The notes: generated by a model not told the origin, from the letters alone. 64,000 nt of DNA from Hyphobacterium marinum (GCF_036330325.1 NZ_JAZDRO010000001.1:868001-932000), one strand, 5' to 3'; shown: positions 18,158 through 27,144, counted from the stretch's first letter. Numbers and translations: made by a program.

Positions 18158-19099
18158 ATGACGGATCTGCCGACAGGCGGGCCGGACGGTGCGGACAACG
18201 CCGTCGCGGCCTTCCAGCTTGAAAACCGCGCCGTGCGCGGCCGGGTCACGCGTCTGGGCCACACGCTCGACCTGATCCTTTCCGCGCATGACTATCCGCT
18301 ACCCGTGGCCCGCCTTCTGGGTGAGGCGGTGATGATCGCGGTACTGGTCGGGGATTCGCTGAAGTTCGACGGTCGCCTGATCATTCAGGCCAATGGCGAC
18401 GGCCCGGTGCGCTTTGTGGTCGCCGAATGGGTGGCCGGCGAGGGCGTACGCGGGTTTGCACAGCTCGATCCTGACGCCGTAATCGCCGACGATGCGGATG
18501 TCGCCGCGATGCTGGGGCAGGGCGCGTTTGCGATGACCATTGATCCTGGCGGCGACATGGACCGCTATCAGGGCGTGGTCGCGCTGGAAGGCCGCACTCT
18601 GGCCGAATGTGCCGAAGGCTATTTCGCCCAGTCCGAACAGACACCGACCCGCTTGCGGATTGCGGTTGGCGAGATCGTGACGCCCGGCGCGCCCCATCAC
18701 TGGCGCGGCGGCGGGGCGCTGATCCAGCAGATCGCGGGCGACGAGGCGCGCGGATCCGCCGAAGATGACTGGGATCATGCCCGTGCCCTCTTCGACACGC
18801 TGACCGATATCGAACTGGCTGACCCCGACATCTCCAGTGCCGATCTACTCTATCGCCTGTTCCACGAGGAAGGGGTGCGGCTGCACCCTGCGACAGGTGT
18901 GGAGCGGCGGTGTCCGTGTACGCGTCAGCGATTGCTCGGCGTGCTCGCCAGCTTCGAAGATGATGGTCCGGACGACGCCGACATGGCCGTCATCACCTGC
19001 GAATATTGCAACCGGCCATTCGAATTTTCCAAAGCGGACATCGACGCGGTCCGGTCAGCTGCGCCAGAAGCGGGGCGTGAGGAAGACCAGGACGGTTAG
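18158..19099 (+). CDS. hslO: Redox-regulated chaperone Hsp33
   Basis: Cytosolic holdase activated by oxidation, 313 residues. The N-terminal substrate-binding domain begins near residue 18 (FQLENRAVRGRVTRLG) and contains the typical ARLLGEAVMIAVLVGDSLKFDG. The C-terminal redox switch has the zinc-binding CxC (Cys252, Cys254) and CxxC (Cys281, Cys284 in CEYC), so all four cysteines are present. It follows argD by 5 bases and is probably cotranscribed with it. Its last 45 bases overlap the end of the convergent trkH-like gene. Confidence 0.95.
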   Translation: MTDLPTGGPDGADNAVAAFQLENRAVRGRVTRLGHTLDLILSAHDYPLPVARLLGEAVMIAVLVGDSLKFDGRLIIQANGDGPVRFVVAEWVAGEGVRGFAQLDPDAVIADDADVAAMLGQGAFAMTIDPGGDMDRYQGVVALEGRTLAECAEGYFAQSEQTPTRLRIAVGEIVTPGAPHHWRGGGALIQQIAGDEARGSAEDDWDHARALFDTLTDIELADPDISSADLLYRLFHEEGVRLHPATGVERRCPCTRQRLLGVLASFEDDGPDDADMAVITCEYCNRPFEFSKADIDAVRSAAPEAGREEDQDG

Positions 19100-20509
19100 C
19101 ACTTCCAGCCGCCCGATCAGCATGTTGGCGGTCATCACCCATTTGGCGGCATCCGGCAGGGGCGCGAACGTGCCTGCCGGACCGATGATGTGCCCGAGAC
19201 CCGGGCCGACATTGCCCAGCGTTGCTGCCGCACCGGACAGCGCCGTGACGGTGTCGAGACCCATCGCGCCCAGGATGGCGGCGCTGATGATAAAGACGGC
19301 GATAAACGCAAACAGGAAGCCCAGCACCGAATAGACGGTCGCATCGGGGACGGCCTTGCCGCCATAGTTCATGGGCGCGATGGCGTGGGGGTGAACCAGC
19401 GTCAGGATGTAGCGCCGTATGGCGAGCAGGGCGATCTGGTAGCGGAAAATCTTGATCGAACAGGTTGTCGAGCCGGCACAGCCGCCTGCGAACATCAGCA
19501 CGAAGAAGGCGGCCTGTGTCGCCGGCCCCCAGACGGCGAAATCGGTCGAGGCGTAGCCCGTGCCGGTGATGATCGACACGGCGTTGAATGCGGCGAACCG
19601 CCAGGCCGCCTCCGGGCCGTGCACGCCGGTGACCATGAGGACAATTGTCAGGATCGCGACGGCGGCGATCACCAGGGCAAAGAAACCGCGTACTTGCGGG
19701 TCGGCAAAGAGCGGCCCCGGCTTGCCGCGTGCTGCCAGCAGGTAAAGTACGAAGGGCAGGGCGGAGAGCAGCATGAAGACCAGCGCCACCAGATCTGCCC
19801 CTTCGTTCAGGAAGGCTCCGAGCGAGGCGTCGCGGGTCGAATACCCGCCCGTGGCAACCGTCGTCATGGCGTGGGCGATGGCGTCAAACGTGTTCAGCCC
19901 GACAATGCCGTAGCAGATGGCGCAGGCGAGCGTCAGAACGAGATAGATGACAGACAGGGCTGCGGCGATCTCGGCGGCCCGTGGCAGGATTTTTTCCGAA
20001 TTGTCCGAGGATTCGAGGCGGAAAAGCTGCATCCCGCCGACACCGAGCAGCGGCCAGACCGCCATCGCGGTCACGATGATGCCAATCCCCCCAATCCATT
20101 GCAGGATGGCGCGCCACATCAGGACGCCGCGCGGCATGTCGTCGAGCCCGGTCAGCACGGTCGCACCGGTCGTGGTCAGGCCGGACATGGCTTCGAAAAA
20201 GGCGTTGGTCCAGTCCAGCTCGAGACCGGCAAAGCGCAGCGGGATGGCGGCGACCACGGCCAGAACGGCCCAGGACCCGCCGGTGAGGACAAACCCAGCC
20301 CGCGCGGAGAGGTTCGTGGCTTCGCCGCGCGTCGCCAGCGACAGGGCTCCACCGAGGGCCGTCCCGGTCAGGGCACAGATCAGGAAGGCGCGCGCGCTGT
20401 CGACATTGCCATCAGCCGCGTCCAGCCAGAACGGGACGAGCATCGCGACCGACAGGGCCGCGATCATGATGCCGAGCACGAGAAAAACCGGGCGGGCCGA
20501 CCGGATCAT
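19055..20509 (-). CDS. TrkH/KtrB family potassium uptake protein
   Basis: Ion-conducting subunit of a Trk-type K+ transporter, 484 residues with about ten membrane segments. The four pore loops with their filter glycines can be seen: MSGLTTTGATVL, TTVATGGYSTRD, IITGTGYASTDF and AATLGNVGPGLG. The C-terminal LEVLTVLVFLTPRFW matches TrkH. A regulatory TrkA subunit is not encoded nearby. The gene converges on hslO with a 45-base overlap of coding ends, and follows apaG on the same strand after 21 bases. Confidence 0.93.
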   Translation of the reverse strand: MIRSARPVFLVLGIMIAALSVAMLVPFWLDAADGNVDSARAFLICALTGTALGGALSLATRGEATNLSARAGFVLTGGSWAVLAVVAAIPLRFAGLELDWTNAFFEAMSGLTTTGATVLTGLDDMPRGVLMWRAILQWIGGIGIIVTAMAVWPLLGVGGMQLFRLESSDNSEKILPRAAEIAAALSVIYLVLTLACAICYGIVGLNTFDAIAHAMTTVATGGYSTRDASLGAFLNEGADLVALVFMLLSALPFVLYLLAARGKPGPLFADPQVRGFFALVIAAVAILTIVLMVTGVHGPEAAWRFAAFNAVSIITGTGYASTDFAVWGPATQAAFFVLMFAGGCAGSTTCSIKIFRYQIALLAIRRYILTLVHPHAIAPMNYGGKAVPDATVYSVLGFLFAFIAVFIISAAILGAMGLDTVTALSGAAATLGNVGPGLGHIIGPAGTFAPLPDAAKWVMTANMLIGRLEVLTVLVFLTPRFWRS

Positions 20510-20530
20510 GAGGCGCGTGCGCGTGCGTGT

Positions 20531-20923
20531 TTAATGGATCGATCCGCGATCATAGGGGCTGTCGAGCGAGAAGGCGGGAATGGCCGCGTCGAAACAGCCT
20601 CCGCCATCGCGCCGCATCTCGTAAACGCCGGACATGAATCCGGACGGGGTGGCGAGCGGAGCACCCGAGGTATAGCGGAAACGCTCACCGGGACGGAGAA
20701 TCGGTTGTTCGCCGACCACGCCGGGTCCGCGCACGACTTCGGTCTTTCCCGAGGAATCCATGATCGACCAGCTGCGGGAAATCAGCTGCAGCGTATCCTC
20801 GCCGCGATTCTCGATCTCGACGGTGTAAGCCCAGACAAAGCGTGAGGTTTCCGGATCGGACTCGTCTTCGAGATAGTCCGGCTCGACGCGGATCAGAACG
20901 CCATTGGTTTCGCACTCATACAT
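20531..20923 (-). CDS. apaG: ApaG protein (Co2+/Mg2+ efflux-associated)
   Basis: Small immunoglobulin-like beta-sandwich protein, 130 residues, of unsettled biochemical role, linked to cobalt resistance and magnesium homeostasis in enterobacteria. It shows the family's core FVWAYTVEIENRGEDTLQLI, SRSWSIMDSSG, VVGEQPILRPGERFRYTSG and FMSGVYEM. The start at 20923 has AGGAG seven bases upstream and gives the normal length; a longer frame to 21058 is rejected. It is first in a probable two-gene unit with the trkH-like gene, a pairing that fits a shared role in cation balance. Confidence 0.95.
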   Translation of the reverse strand: MYECETNGVLIRVEPDYLEDESDPETSRFVWAYTVEIENRGEDTLQLISRSWSIMDSSGKTEVVRGPGVVGEQPILRPGERFRYTSGAPLATPSGFMSGVYEMRRDGGGCFDAAIPAFSLDSPYDRGSIH

Positions 20924-21089
20924 CGCACCGCTCCTGCCCGTACGCGGGGTGTTGGCGCAATCATCCGGCACCCGGCGCTTTGGCTCAAGCCTTTTTGCGG
21001 CTGGGCAACAGGCCATGGCTGGACAGGGAGCGTGGCAACAGGCGAGTTTGGTGGCCATTCGAGTCGAGCCGATTCACCCCGGAGCCTGC

Positions 21090-22103
21090 ATGCCCCAGAC
21101 GGGAATTCTCCCCGATCACCAGATCCAGACCCTGTGGGACGAGGGCGCGATCTCCGCCGCCATCGTGCCGGTCCGGGACCAGATCCAGCCCGCCAGTGCG
21201 GACTTGCGGCTGGGTCTTCGCGCCTACCGTTTGCGGGCGAGCTTCCTGCCGGGACCGGAGAGGACGGTGGCGGATTGTCTCGAGGGCAGCGATCTGGTCA
21301 TGCACACGCTCGACCTCAGCGAAGGTGCGGTACTGGAAACGGGCTGCGTCTATCTCGTCCCCCTGCAGGAGGCGCTCGCGCTGCCCGGTGACATCAGCGC
21401 GGCGATGAACCCGAAAAGTTCAACCGGCCGGCTCGACGTGTTCACGCGTGTGATCTGCGACCGGTCGGCGGCTTTCGACCAGGCTCCGGCGGGCTATGAG
21501 GGGCCGCTGTATGTCGAGATCTGTCCGCGGACGTTCTCTATTCTCGTGCGTCCCGGTGACCGCCTTGTCCAGGTCCGTTTCCGGTCTGGCGAACGCGCTC
21601 CGACGCGGGACTTGACCGTCAGTGTCGACCTGCAAACGGCCGATGGCCCGGTCGGCTACCGTGCGCGCCGTTTTTCCGGCGTCGTGGACCTTGCCGGTGT
21701 CGGCGCGCATGACCCGGCCAATTACTGGGAGCCGATCCATGCGCCGGGTGGACGGCTGGTGCTGGATCCGGGCGAATTCTACATACTCGCCTCCCGCGAG
21801 GCGGTGGAAATCCCGATGACCGAGGCGGCGGAAATGGCGCCGATCGCCCCCGAGATTGGCGAGTTCCGTGCCCATTATGCCGGTTTTTTCGACCCCGGTT
21901 TCGGACTGGCGGAAGCCGGGGGGACAGGCGGGCGAGCGGTCCTCGAGGTGCGTGGCCGGGATGTGCCCTTCCTGATCGAGCATGGCCAGCCTGTCGCCCG
22001 GCTGGTCTTCGAACCCATGACGGACCAGCCGTCACGGCCCTACGGAGCGGCCGGATCCCACTATCAGGCGCAGAAGCTCAAGCTTGCAAAACATTTCCGC
22101 TAA
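21090..22103 (+). CDS. 2'-deoxycytidine 5'-triphosphate deaminase family protein (duplicated Dcd-like)
   Basis: Predicted to deaminate dCTP to dUTP for thymidylate synthesis, 337 residues. It is nearly twice the length of the enterobacterial Dcd because it contains two dUTPase-like halves. The first half has QIQPASADLRLGLRAYRLRA and AAMNPKSSTGRLDVFTRV, which carries the conserved Dcd Ser-Arg region. The second half has FYILASREAVEIP, FFDPGFG and VLEVRGRDVPFLIEHGQPV. This long form is known in alphaproteobacteria. The ATG at 21090 has GGAG five bases upstream; the upstream open frame overlaps the divergent apaG gene and is rejected. Confidence 0.88.
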   Translation: MPQTGILPDHQIQTLWDEGAISAAIVPVRDQIQPASADLRLGLRAYRLRASFLPGPERTVADCLEGSDLVMHTLDLSEGAVLETGCVYLVPLQEALALPGDISAAMNPKSSTGRLDVFTRVICDRSAAFDQAPAGYEGPLYVEICPRTFSILVRPGDRLVQVRFRSGERAPTRDLTVSVDLQTADGPVGYRARRFSGVVDLAGVGAHDPANYWEPIHAPGGRLVLDPGEFYILASREAVEIPMTEAAEMAPIAPEIGEFRAHYAGFFDPGFGLAEAGGTGGRAVLEVRGRDVPFLIEHGQPVARLVFEPMTDQPSRPYGAAGSHYQAQKLKLAKHFR

Positions 22104-22154
22104 CGCGGAAATAGAGCATATTTCTGCGAACCCTTCTTGATAAAGGCGGATAGC

Positions 22155-22173
22155 TACCGGCAAGATGCCGGTA
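22155..22173 (+). other. Hairpin in the leader of the first S9 peptidase gene
   Basis: TACCGGC and GCCGGTA form a perfect 7-bp stem around AAGAT, 50 bases after the dCTP deaminase stop and 23 bases before the peptidase start. A short T-containing run (ACGCTTTATTC) follows. It could be a weak terminator of the upstream gene or a leader structure. Confidence 0.4.
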
Positions 22174-22195
22174 ACGCTTTATTCATGAGGGGCCA

Positions 22196-24205
22196 ATGAT
22201 GCGTATCGCGACTTTCCTGTCGGCCATAGCCGCCGCCTGCCTGCTTTTTGCCAGTCCCGCGCTATCCCAATCGCCGCCGCCGGTGGACGCCTATGCGGCC
22301 AACACCGCCATCTCGTCGGTAGACATTTCACCGAACGGCCAGCGCCTGGCGATGCTGGCTTCGGTCGAGGGCGGCGAGCGGCGTGCGATCGTGACCGGAC
22401 TCGATGGCTCGGGTGCGACGGTCCTCTCGCTATCCGATGAAGTCGGGATCGCGCCGACCGGCCTGAACTGGTTGAGCGACGACTATCTGATAGTCGATTT
22501 CGCGCAGCGCCGCCGTCCCCCGGGCGGTGGCCCGATCCGGAATATCCCGCGCCGCTACATCATGCGTGCGGATGGCGGAAACAGCTATGAAATTCCGGCG
22601 TCGTCGCAGGTGGTACGGTACATGCCCGAAGACCCCGAGCATGTGCTGATGCTGCTGCCGGTGGTCCGCGATGACCGTGATTCCATCATGGCCCGCCGCG
22701 GTGCGGCCGATGGTGTCTCGCTGGCGCTGGGCCTGTTCCGGCATAACCTGGCCCGCAACAGCCGAAACCGGCTGGCCGTTGGTGAATCCACCACGGCATC
22801 GATCCTGGTCGATGACGACTATGATCCGGTCATCAGGTATGACCTCGACACCCGTGCCCGCCGTATCGAGATTTTCATCCAGGATGGCGGCTGGCAATCG
22901 GTGTACCGCGAAGACTATGAAGAAGAACGCTACGGCCGCGGCGGCCGCAACCGCCGGATATTTACGCCGGCCGGGACGCCGTCTGGTCTCGTAGGCGAGG
23001 GTCCGGCCTACTACACGTCCGGTTATGATGCGGACCGCAACATGACGGTTGGCTATCAATTCAATCCGGTCACCGGTGAACGGACACCGCTGGGGATTGA
23101 TACCGGCGGCGCCGATTTCGGCGGCTATCTGACCGACTGGCGCAATGGCCGGGTGATTGGCGCGGTCTGGGACGCCGACGTGCGCACCTATCATTATTTC
23201 GACGAACCCTGGGCCAGCCTGCAGGCACAGCTGGAAGGGGCTTTCCCGGGCAGCCGCGTGGCCATGGTCAGCTGGGACCAGTCCGGAAACAACATCATCG
23301 TCTCGCGCCGCCTGGGCGGATCGTCGGGGGCCTATTACCTGTTCAATCGGTCTGCCGGAAGCGTCAGCCTGATCGGGCGTATGCGTCCGGGTATTCCCGA
23401 CAACTGGGTCGGCGATGTCATTCCGGTCGAGTATCAGGCCCGCGACGGCCTGACGATTCCGGCCTATGTGACCCTGCCGCCGAACCGCGACCTGGCGGAT
23501 CTGCCGCTTGTTGTCATGCCGCATGGCGGGCCGCAGTCGCGGGACTACTACGATTTCGACGAGTGGGCGCAGCTGCTGGCTTCGCGCGGCTATGTGGTGA
23601 TCCAGCCGCAATTCCGCGGGTCGGAAGGCTTTGGCCGTGACTTCATTTTCCGCGGCCACGGCGAATGGGGCCGGGCGATGCAGAACGACCTGTCTGATGC
23701 CATCGGCTATCTGGCGGGGCAGGGCATCGTCGATCCGGACCGTGTCTGTATCTTCGGTTGGAGTTATGGCGGTTACGCGGCCCTGGCCGGCGCAACCCTG
23801 ACCCCGGAACTCTACCGCTGTGTGGTCGCGGGGGCCCCGGTGGCCGACGTGACCGCGATGATGGAGTGGGCGGAAGACACCAATGGCAGCGGGACGGTTG
23901 ATTACTGGACCGAATATGTTGGCGACTGGCGGCGTGAGCGCGAACGGATGATCGCCATTTCGCCGACCGATCAGGTCGAAAATGTCCGGGCTCCGATCTT
24001 CCTGGTTCATGGGACCGAGGACACGATTGTCCCGATCGAGCAGGCCGAGCTGATGGCCGAAGCGCTTGAGCGGGCCGGCAAGACCTATGAATACCTGCCG
24101 GTGGAGGATGGACCCCACGTGTCGGTCCTGATGACGCCGGAACAAAAACAGGCGTTCTATACACGGCTCCTCGATTTCCTGGACCGGCATAACCCGGCCG
24201 ATTGA
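22196..24205 (+). CDS. Secreted S9 family (prolyl oligopeptidase-type) peptidase, copy 1
   Basis: Exported serine peptidase of the alpha/beta-hydrolase fold, 669 residues. A signal peptide (residues 1 to about 24, ending ASPALSQS) leads to a beta-propeller-like N-terminal half beginning AISSVDISPNGQRLAML. The C-terminal catalytic domain starts near residue 410. The triad is Ser523 in GWSYGGYA, Asp609 in VHGTEDTIVP and His641 in EDGPHVSV. It probably cleaves short peptides in the periplasm, as do related acylaminoacyl or dipeptidyl peptidases. GAGGGG lies upstream of the start; a second ATG follows immediately. An intrinsic terminator closes the gene, and a paralogue follows. Confidence 0.93.
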   Translation: MMRIATFLSAIAAACLLFASPALSQSPPPVDAYAANTAISSVDISPNGQRLAMLASVEGGERRAIVTGLDGSGATVLSLSDEVGIAPTGLNWLSDDYLIVDFAQRRRPPGGGPIRNIPRRYIMRADGGNSYEIPASSQVVRYMPEDPEHVLMLLPVVRDDRDSIMARRGAADGVSLALGLFRHNLARNSRNRLAVGESTTASILVDDDYDPVIRYDLDTRARRIEIFIQDGGWQSVYREDYEEERYGRGGRNRRIFTPAGTPSGLVGEGPAYYTSGYDADRNMTVGYQFNPVTGERTPLGIDTGGADFGGYLTDWRNGRVIGAVWDADVRTYHYFDEPWASLQAQLEGAFPGSRVAMVSWDQSGNNIIVSRRLGGSSGAYYLFNRSAGSVSLIGRMRPGIPDNWVGDVIPVEYQARDGLTIPAYVTLPPNRDLADLPLVVMPHGGPQSRDYYDFDEWAQLLASRGYVVIQPQFRGSEGFGRDFIFRGHGEWGRAMQNDLSDAIGYLAGQGIVDPDRVCIFGWSYGGYAALAGATLTPELYRCVVAGAPVADVTAMMEWAEDTNGSGTVDYWTEYVGDWRRERERMIAISPTDQVENVRAPIFLVHGTEDTIVPIEQAELMAEALERAGKTYEYLPVEDGPHVSVLMTPEQKQAFYTRLLDFLDRHNPAD

Positions 24206-24216
24206 GTAAACGGAAG

Positions 24217-24246
24217 CGCCCGCCGGATCGACCGGCGGGCGTTTTT
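24217..24246 (+). terminator. Intrinsic terminator between the two S9 peptidase genes
   Basis: A perfect 10-bp stem CGCCCGCCGG with its complement surrounds the loop ATCGA and is followed by five T residues. It begins 12 bases after the first peptidase stop and ends 22 bases before the second start, so the two paralogues are unlikely to be a simple operon unless readthrough occurs. Confidence 0.92.
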
Positions 24247-24268
24247 CATCAGACCTGGGGAGGTGACG

Positions 24269-26269
24269 ATGAAAACGCTGGCAACACTTCTGGCTGCACT
24301 GGTCCTGACAGGTCTGGCATTGCCATCCGCGGCGGCGCAAAACCTGGAGGTCGTCGAAGCCTACGCCACGCCGCCCGGCGTCAGCAATGTCCGCATTTCT
24401 CCCAGCGGTACGCGGCTGCTGATGGTCACAGGCGGTGTTGAGGATGGCGTTGTTATCGTCACGACGCTCGACGGCAGCCAGTCCAATGCCATCAGTCTGA
24501 ATGGCGAGCCCTTCTATTCGATCGACTGGCTCAATGACGACTACTTCCTGATTATCTTCGCGCAACGCCGCCACGTGAATTCCGGCGGGGACCGGGCTGA
24601 TGTCGGCCGGCTCCTGGGTGTGCGGTTTGACGGGGCCCACCGATACGAGTTGAGCCAGTACATGTTCGGTATTGAATCCCAGGCGTTCGACGACCCGGAG
24701 CATGTTTACATGCTCGGCTGGCACGTCTCGGACAGTGTGGAGAGCGGTATCGGATTCGCAAACCGGCGTAATGCGGTCGGCGGAGCGATGGGCATTTTCC
24801 AGCTCGATATCGCGACCGGAAACACGCACCTCGTTCAGCGCGGGACGCCCGATGTCAGTGACTATTTCCTCGGCCCGGACAGCCGCGCGACGGTGCAGGT
24901 CCGGTTCGACCGCGAAGACCAGCAAATCCGGATCCGTCACCGCCCGACCGGGCAGACGCAGTGGCGCTTCGTCTATCAGGAGCGGCTGGAACGGGTTTTC
25001 CGGGGGCGCGACAGCTGGGAATATCTCGGGACGATGCCCTCGCCGATGGGGATCGATCCGACCGGCCGCTACCTCTATTTTCACTACCGTGGCGCCAGCG
25101 GCCGCCGGGAAGTGTCGCGCTTTGACATGGAGACGCGCGAAGTCGTCGGCCCGGTCTATGCCTCACCCATCGCCGACGTCCGTTCGTCGGTCCGGGACCG
25201 CCGCACGAATGCCATCGTCGGCATTGCCTGGAATGAGGGCCGCGAGGTCTATGAGTGGATCGATCCCGAATTCGGGCAGGTCTACAATCAGGTCCAGTCT
25301 GCCTTCCCCGACAGCGAGATCGACATCGTCAATTATGACGGTGCTTTCAACCGCATCGTCATTCACCGCGAGGCGGGGGGATCGTCCGGGGCCTATTATC
25401 TGCTCGACCGTGGTGCGGGAACCTTGCGCCTGATTTCCCGAACCCGGCCGCTGTTGCCCGATTCCGAGGTCAATCCGGTCGAGGTGATCACCTACCGGTC
25501 TCGCGACGGCCTGGACATCATGGCCTATCTCACCCTGCCGCATGACCGGCCGCACCGGAATCTACCGCTGGTCGTACTGCCCCATGGCGGACCGGAAGCC
25601 CGGGACTATTACGGGTTTGACGACTGGGCACAGATGCTGGCCGGAGAAGGGTATGCGGTCGTACAGCCGCAATTCCGCGGCTCGGAAGGGTTCGGCTACA
25701 ACTTCATTGTCGCCGGGCACGGGCAATGGGGCCGGGCGATGCAGGATGACCTGACCGACGCGGTCCGGCACCTGGCGAACACCGGGGTCGTCGATGACGA
25801 CCGGGTCTGCATTTTCGGCTGGAGCTATGGCGGGTATGCGACGCTGGCCGGTGCCGTGTTCACGCCGGACGTCTATCGTTGCGCCATCGCGGGGGCGGGG
25901 ATCGGCGATCTCTACCAGATGATGCAGGAGGAGGAAGAACAGTTCCGCGGCTCGTCCCTGCCGTACTGGACGATGGTGCTGGGTGCGGACTACCGAACCA
26001 ATCGCGAGGGGCTTTACGCCATTTCGCCGGCCCGTCACGTCGATGAACGCACCGTCCCGACGCTTATCATCCACGGCAATGACGAGCTGATCGTCAATTA
26101 TGCCCAGGCCGAGACCATGGCCGCCGCGCTGGAAGCCGGCGGCATCCCCCACGAGTTGATCACGATCGAGGGCGGGGTGCACCATTCCTACCGGATGACA
26201 ACCGAGCAGAAGCGGCTGATGTATTCCAACCTGCTGCGCTGGCTGGAAACCTATAACCCGGCGGACTGA
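24269..26269 (+). CDS. Secreted S9 family (prolyl oligopeptidase-type) peptidase, copy 2
   Basis: Paralogue of the preceding gene, 666 residues, with the same plan. A signal peptide (MKTLATLLAALVLTGLALPSAAAQ) precedes a propeller-like N-half beginning VSNVRISPSGTRLLMV. The alpha/beta-hydrolase domain holds Ser519 (GWSYGGYA), Asp605 (IHGNDELIVNY) and His638 or His639 (EGGVHHSYRM). Shared blocks such as PQFRGSEGFG, GRAMQ(N/D)DL and VCIFGWSYGGYA show a gene duplication. The ATG at 24269 has GGGGAGG upstream; a GTG two codons earlier is less likely. The region between the pair contains only the terminator. Confidence 0.93.
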   Translation: MKTLATLLAALVLTGLALPSAAAQNLEVVEAYATPPGVSNVRISPSGTRLLMVTGGVEDGVVIVTTLDGSQSNAISLNGEPFYSIDWLNDDYFLIIFAQRRHVNSGGDRADVGRLLGVRFDGAHRYELSQYMFGIESQAFDDPEHVYMLGWHVSDSVESGIGFANRRNAVGGAMGIFQLDIATGNTHLVQRGTPDVSDYFLGPDSRATVQVRFDREDQQIRIRHRPTGQTQWRFVYQERLERVFRGRDSWEYLGTMPSPMGIDPTGRYLYFHYRGASGRREVSRFDMETREVVGPVYASPIADVRSSVRDRRTNAIVGIAWNEGREVYEWIDPEFGQVYNQVQSAFPDSEIDIVNYDGAFNRIVIHREAGGSSGAYYLLDRGAGTLRLISRTRPLLPDSEVNPVEVITYRSRDGLDIMAYLTLPHDRPHRNLPLVVLPHGGPEARDYYGFDDWAQMLAGEGYAVVQPQFRGSEGFGYNFIVAGHGQWGRAMQDDLTDAVRHLANTGVVDDDRVCIFGWSYGGYATLAGAVFTPDVYRCAIAGAGIGDLYQMMQEEEEQFRGSSLPYWTMVLGADYRTNREGLYAISPARHVDERTVPTLIIHGNDELIVNYAQAETMAAALEAGGIPHELITIEGGVHHSYRMTTEQKRLMYSNLLRWLETYNPAD

Positions 26270-26306
26270 GAGCGGGCAGGATGGTAAAAATAGCCGCCGT
26301 TCGCGC

Positions 26307-26334
26307 TTGGCGCGGCCTGCGGTTCGCGTATGAT
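26307..26334 (+). promoter_or_regulatory. Putative promoter of tRNA-Gly
   Basis: TTGGCG (26307-26312) and TATGAT (26329-26334) are separated by 16 bases, placing a start near 26341, eight bases ahead of the mature tRNA 5' end. Confidence 0.5.
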
Positions 26335-26348
26335 CTGCGCCTGCGCAG

Positions 26349-26422
26349 GCGGGTGTAGCTCAATGGTAGAGCAGGAGCTTCCCAAGCTTAAGACGAGGGT
26401 TCGATTCCCTTCACCCGCTCCA
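26349..26422 (+). tRNA. tRNA-Gly (anticodon CCC)
   Basis: A 74-base tRNA with a 7-bp acceptor stem (GCGGGTG / CACCCGC), D-arm GCTC-AATGGTA-GAGC, anticodon loop TTCCCAA with CCC at 26381-26383, T-arm AGGG-TTCGATT-CCCT and an encoded CCA end. It reads GGG codons. The anticodon stem is GGAGC against GCTTA, giving a G-U wobble at 28-42 and a G-A mismatch at 27-43; E. coli tRNA-Gly(CCC) has a fully paired stem. Confidence 0.95.
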
Positions 26423-26433
26423 ATCCGCCGTGC

Positions 26434-27144
26434 TCAGGGACGCCGTCCGAACAGGCCGCGCAGGATGTCTTCGGACCGGCCGAGCGGATTGCGCCGGAAG
26501 CCGCGTTCCTCTTCGCCGACATAGTGAAAGACGCCGTCGAGTGCCCGTGTCACGGCGAAGTCGGTCACCTCGCCCCGCAGGCCGGTGGCGAGCGAATTTC
26601 CGCGCGAGCGCCCGAACAGGCGGCCAATACCTGACCGGTTATCCGAGACCAGCGAAGCCGCGCTGTCGAGCGCCGCATAGGCCCCAGACTGCGCCAGCGT
26701 GGTTTCCATGGGCGGACGCAACAGGCGTCCCAGCGGGGCGGCCGTTTCCCGCTCGAGATAATCGGTTGCCGCCGTATCGCCGCCGCGCAAAATGCCGATC
26801 CCGTCCGAGAGGCTGAGATTGCCGATAGCGCCGGTCACCAGATCGCGAGCCGCCGGCATGACGCTTTCCGCCGCCCGGTTCATGCGCAATTCGAGGTCGT
26901 CAAGCGGTCCGGCGAGACCGAGCGGCTGAAGGCGGCGCTGGGTCGTCCCCAGGATGCCGGGCAGCGGTATCCGGACAATCGAGTCTGCGAAAAAACCGTT
27001 GTGCCGCCCGAGCCGGTCAGTCGCCGCCCGTGTTGCGGCAGTCAGCATCTGGCGGATACCCGAGGCGCTATCGAGCTGGGCAAAGGCAGAGGGTGCAACG
27101 CCGAGGGCTGCCAGTGTTGCAAGGACGTGGCGGCGTGTGGGCAT
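26434..27144 (-). CDS. DUF4197 family exported protein
   Basis: Uncharacterised exported protein of the DUF4197 family, 236 residues. An N-terminal Tat-like or Sec signal (MPTRRHVLATLAALGVAPSAFA) precedes a mostly helical domain. Family features include the N-terminal ATRAATDRLGR, FADSIVRIPLPGIL and LDDLELRMNRAAE, and near the C-terminus TDFAVTRALDGVFHYVGEEE. No catalytic motif is evident and the function is unknown. It converges on the tRNA-Gly gene. Confidence 0.85.
   Translation of the reverse strand: MPTRRHVLATLAALGVAPSAFAQLDSASGIRQMLTAATRAATDRLGRHNGFFADSIVRIPLPGILGTTQRRLQPLGLAGPLDDLELRMNRAAESVMPAARDLVTGAIGNLSLSDGIGILRGGDTAATDYLERETAAPLGRLLRPPMETTLAQSGAYAALDSAASLVSDNRSGIGRLFGRSRGNSLATGLRGEVTDFAVTRALDGVFHYVGEEERGFRRNPLGRSEDILRGLFGRRP

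Noticed and set aside
19190..20845. Plus-strand open frame of 551 codons
   Set aside because: Shadow of the trkH-like and apaG genes; composition dominated by Gly, Arg, Asp and Gln with no domain.
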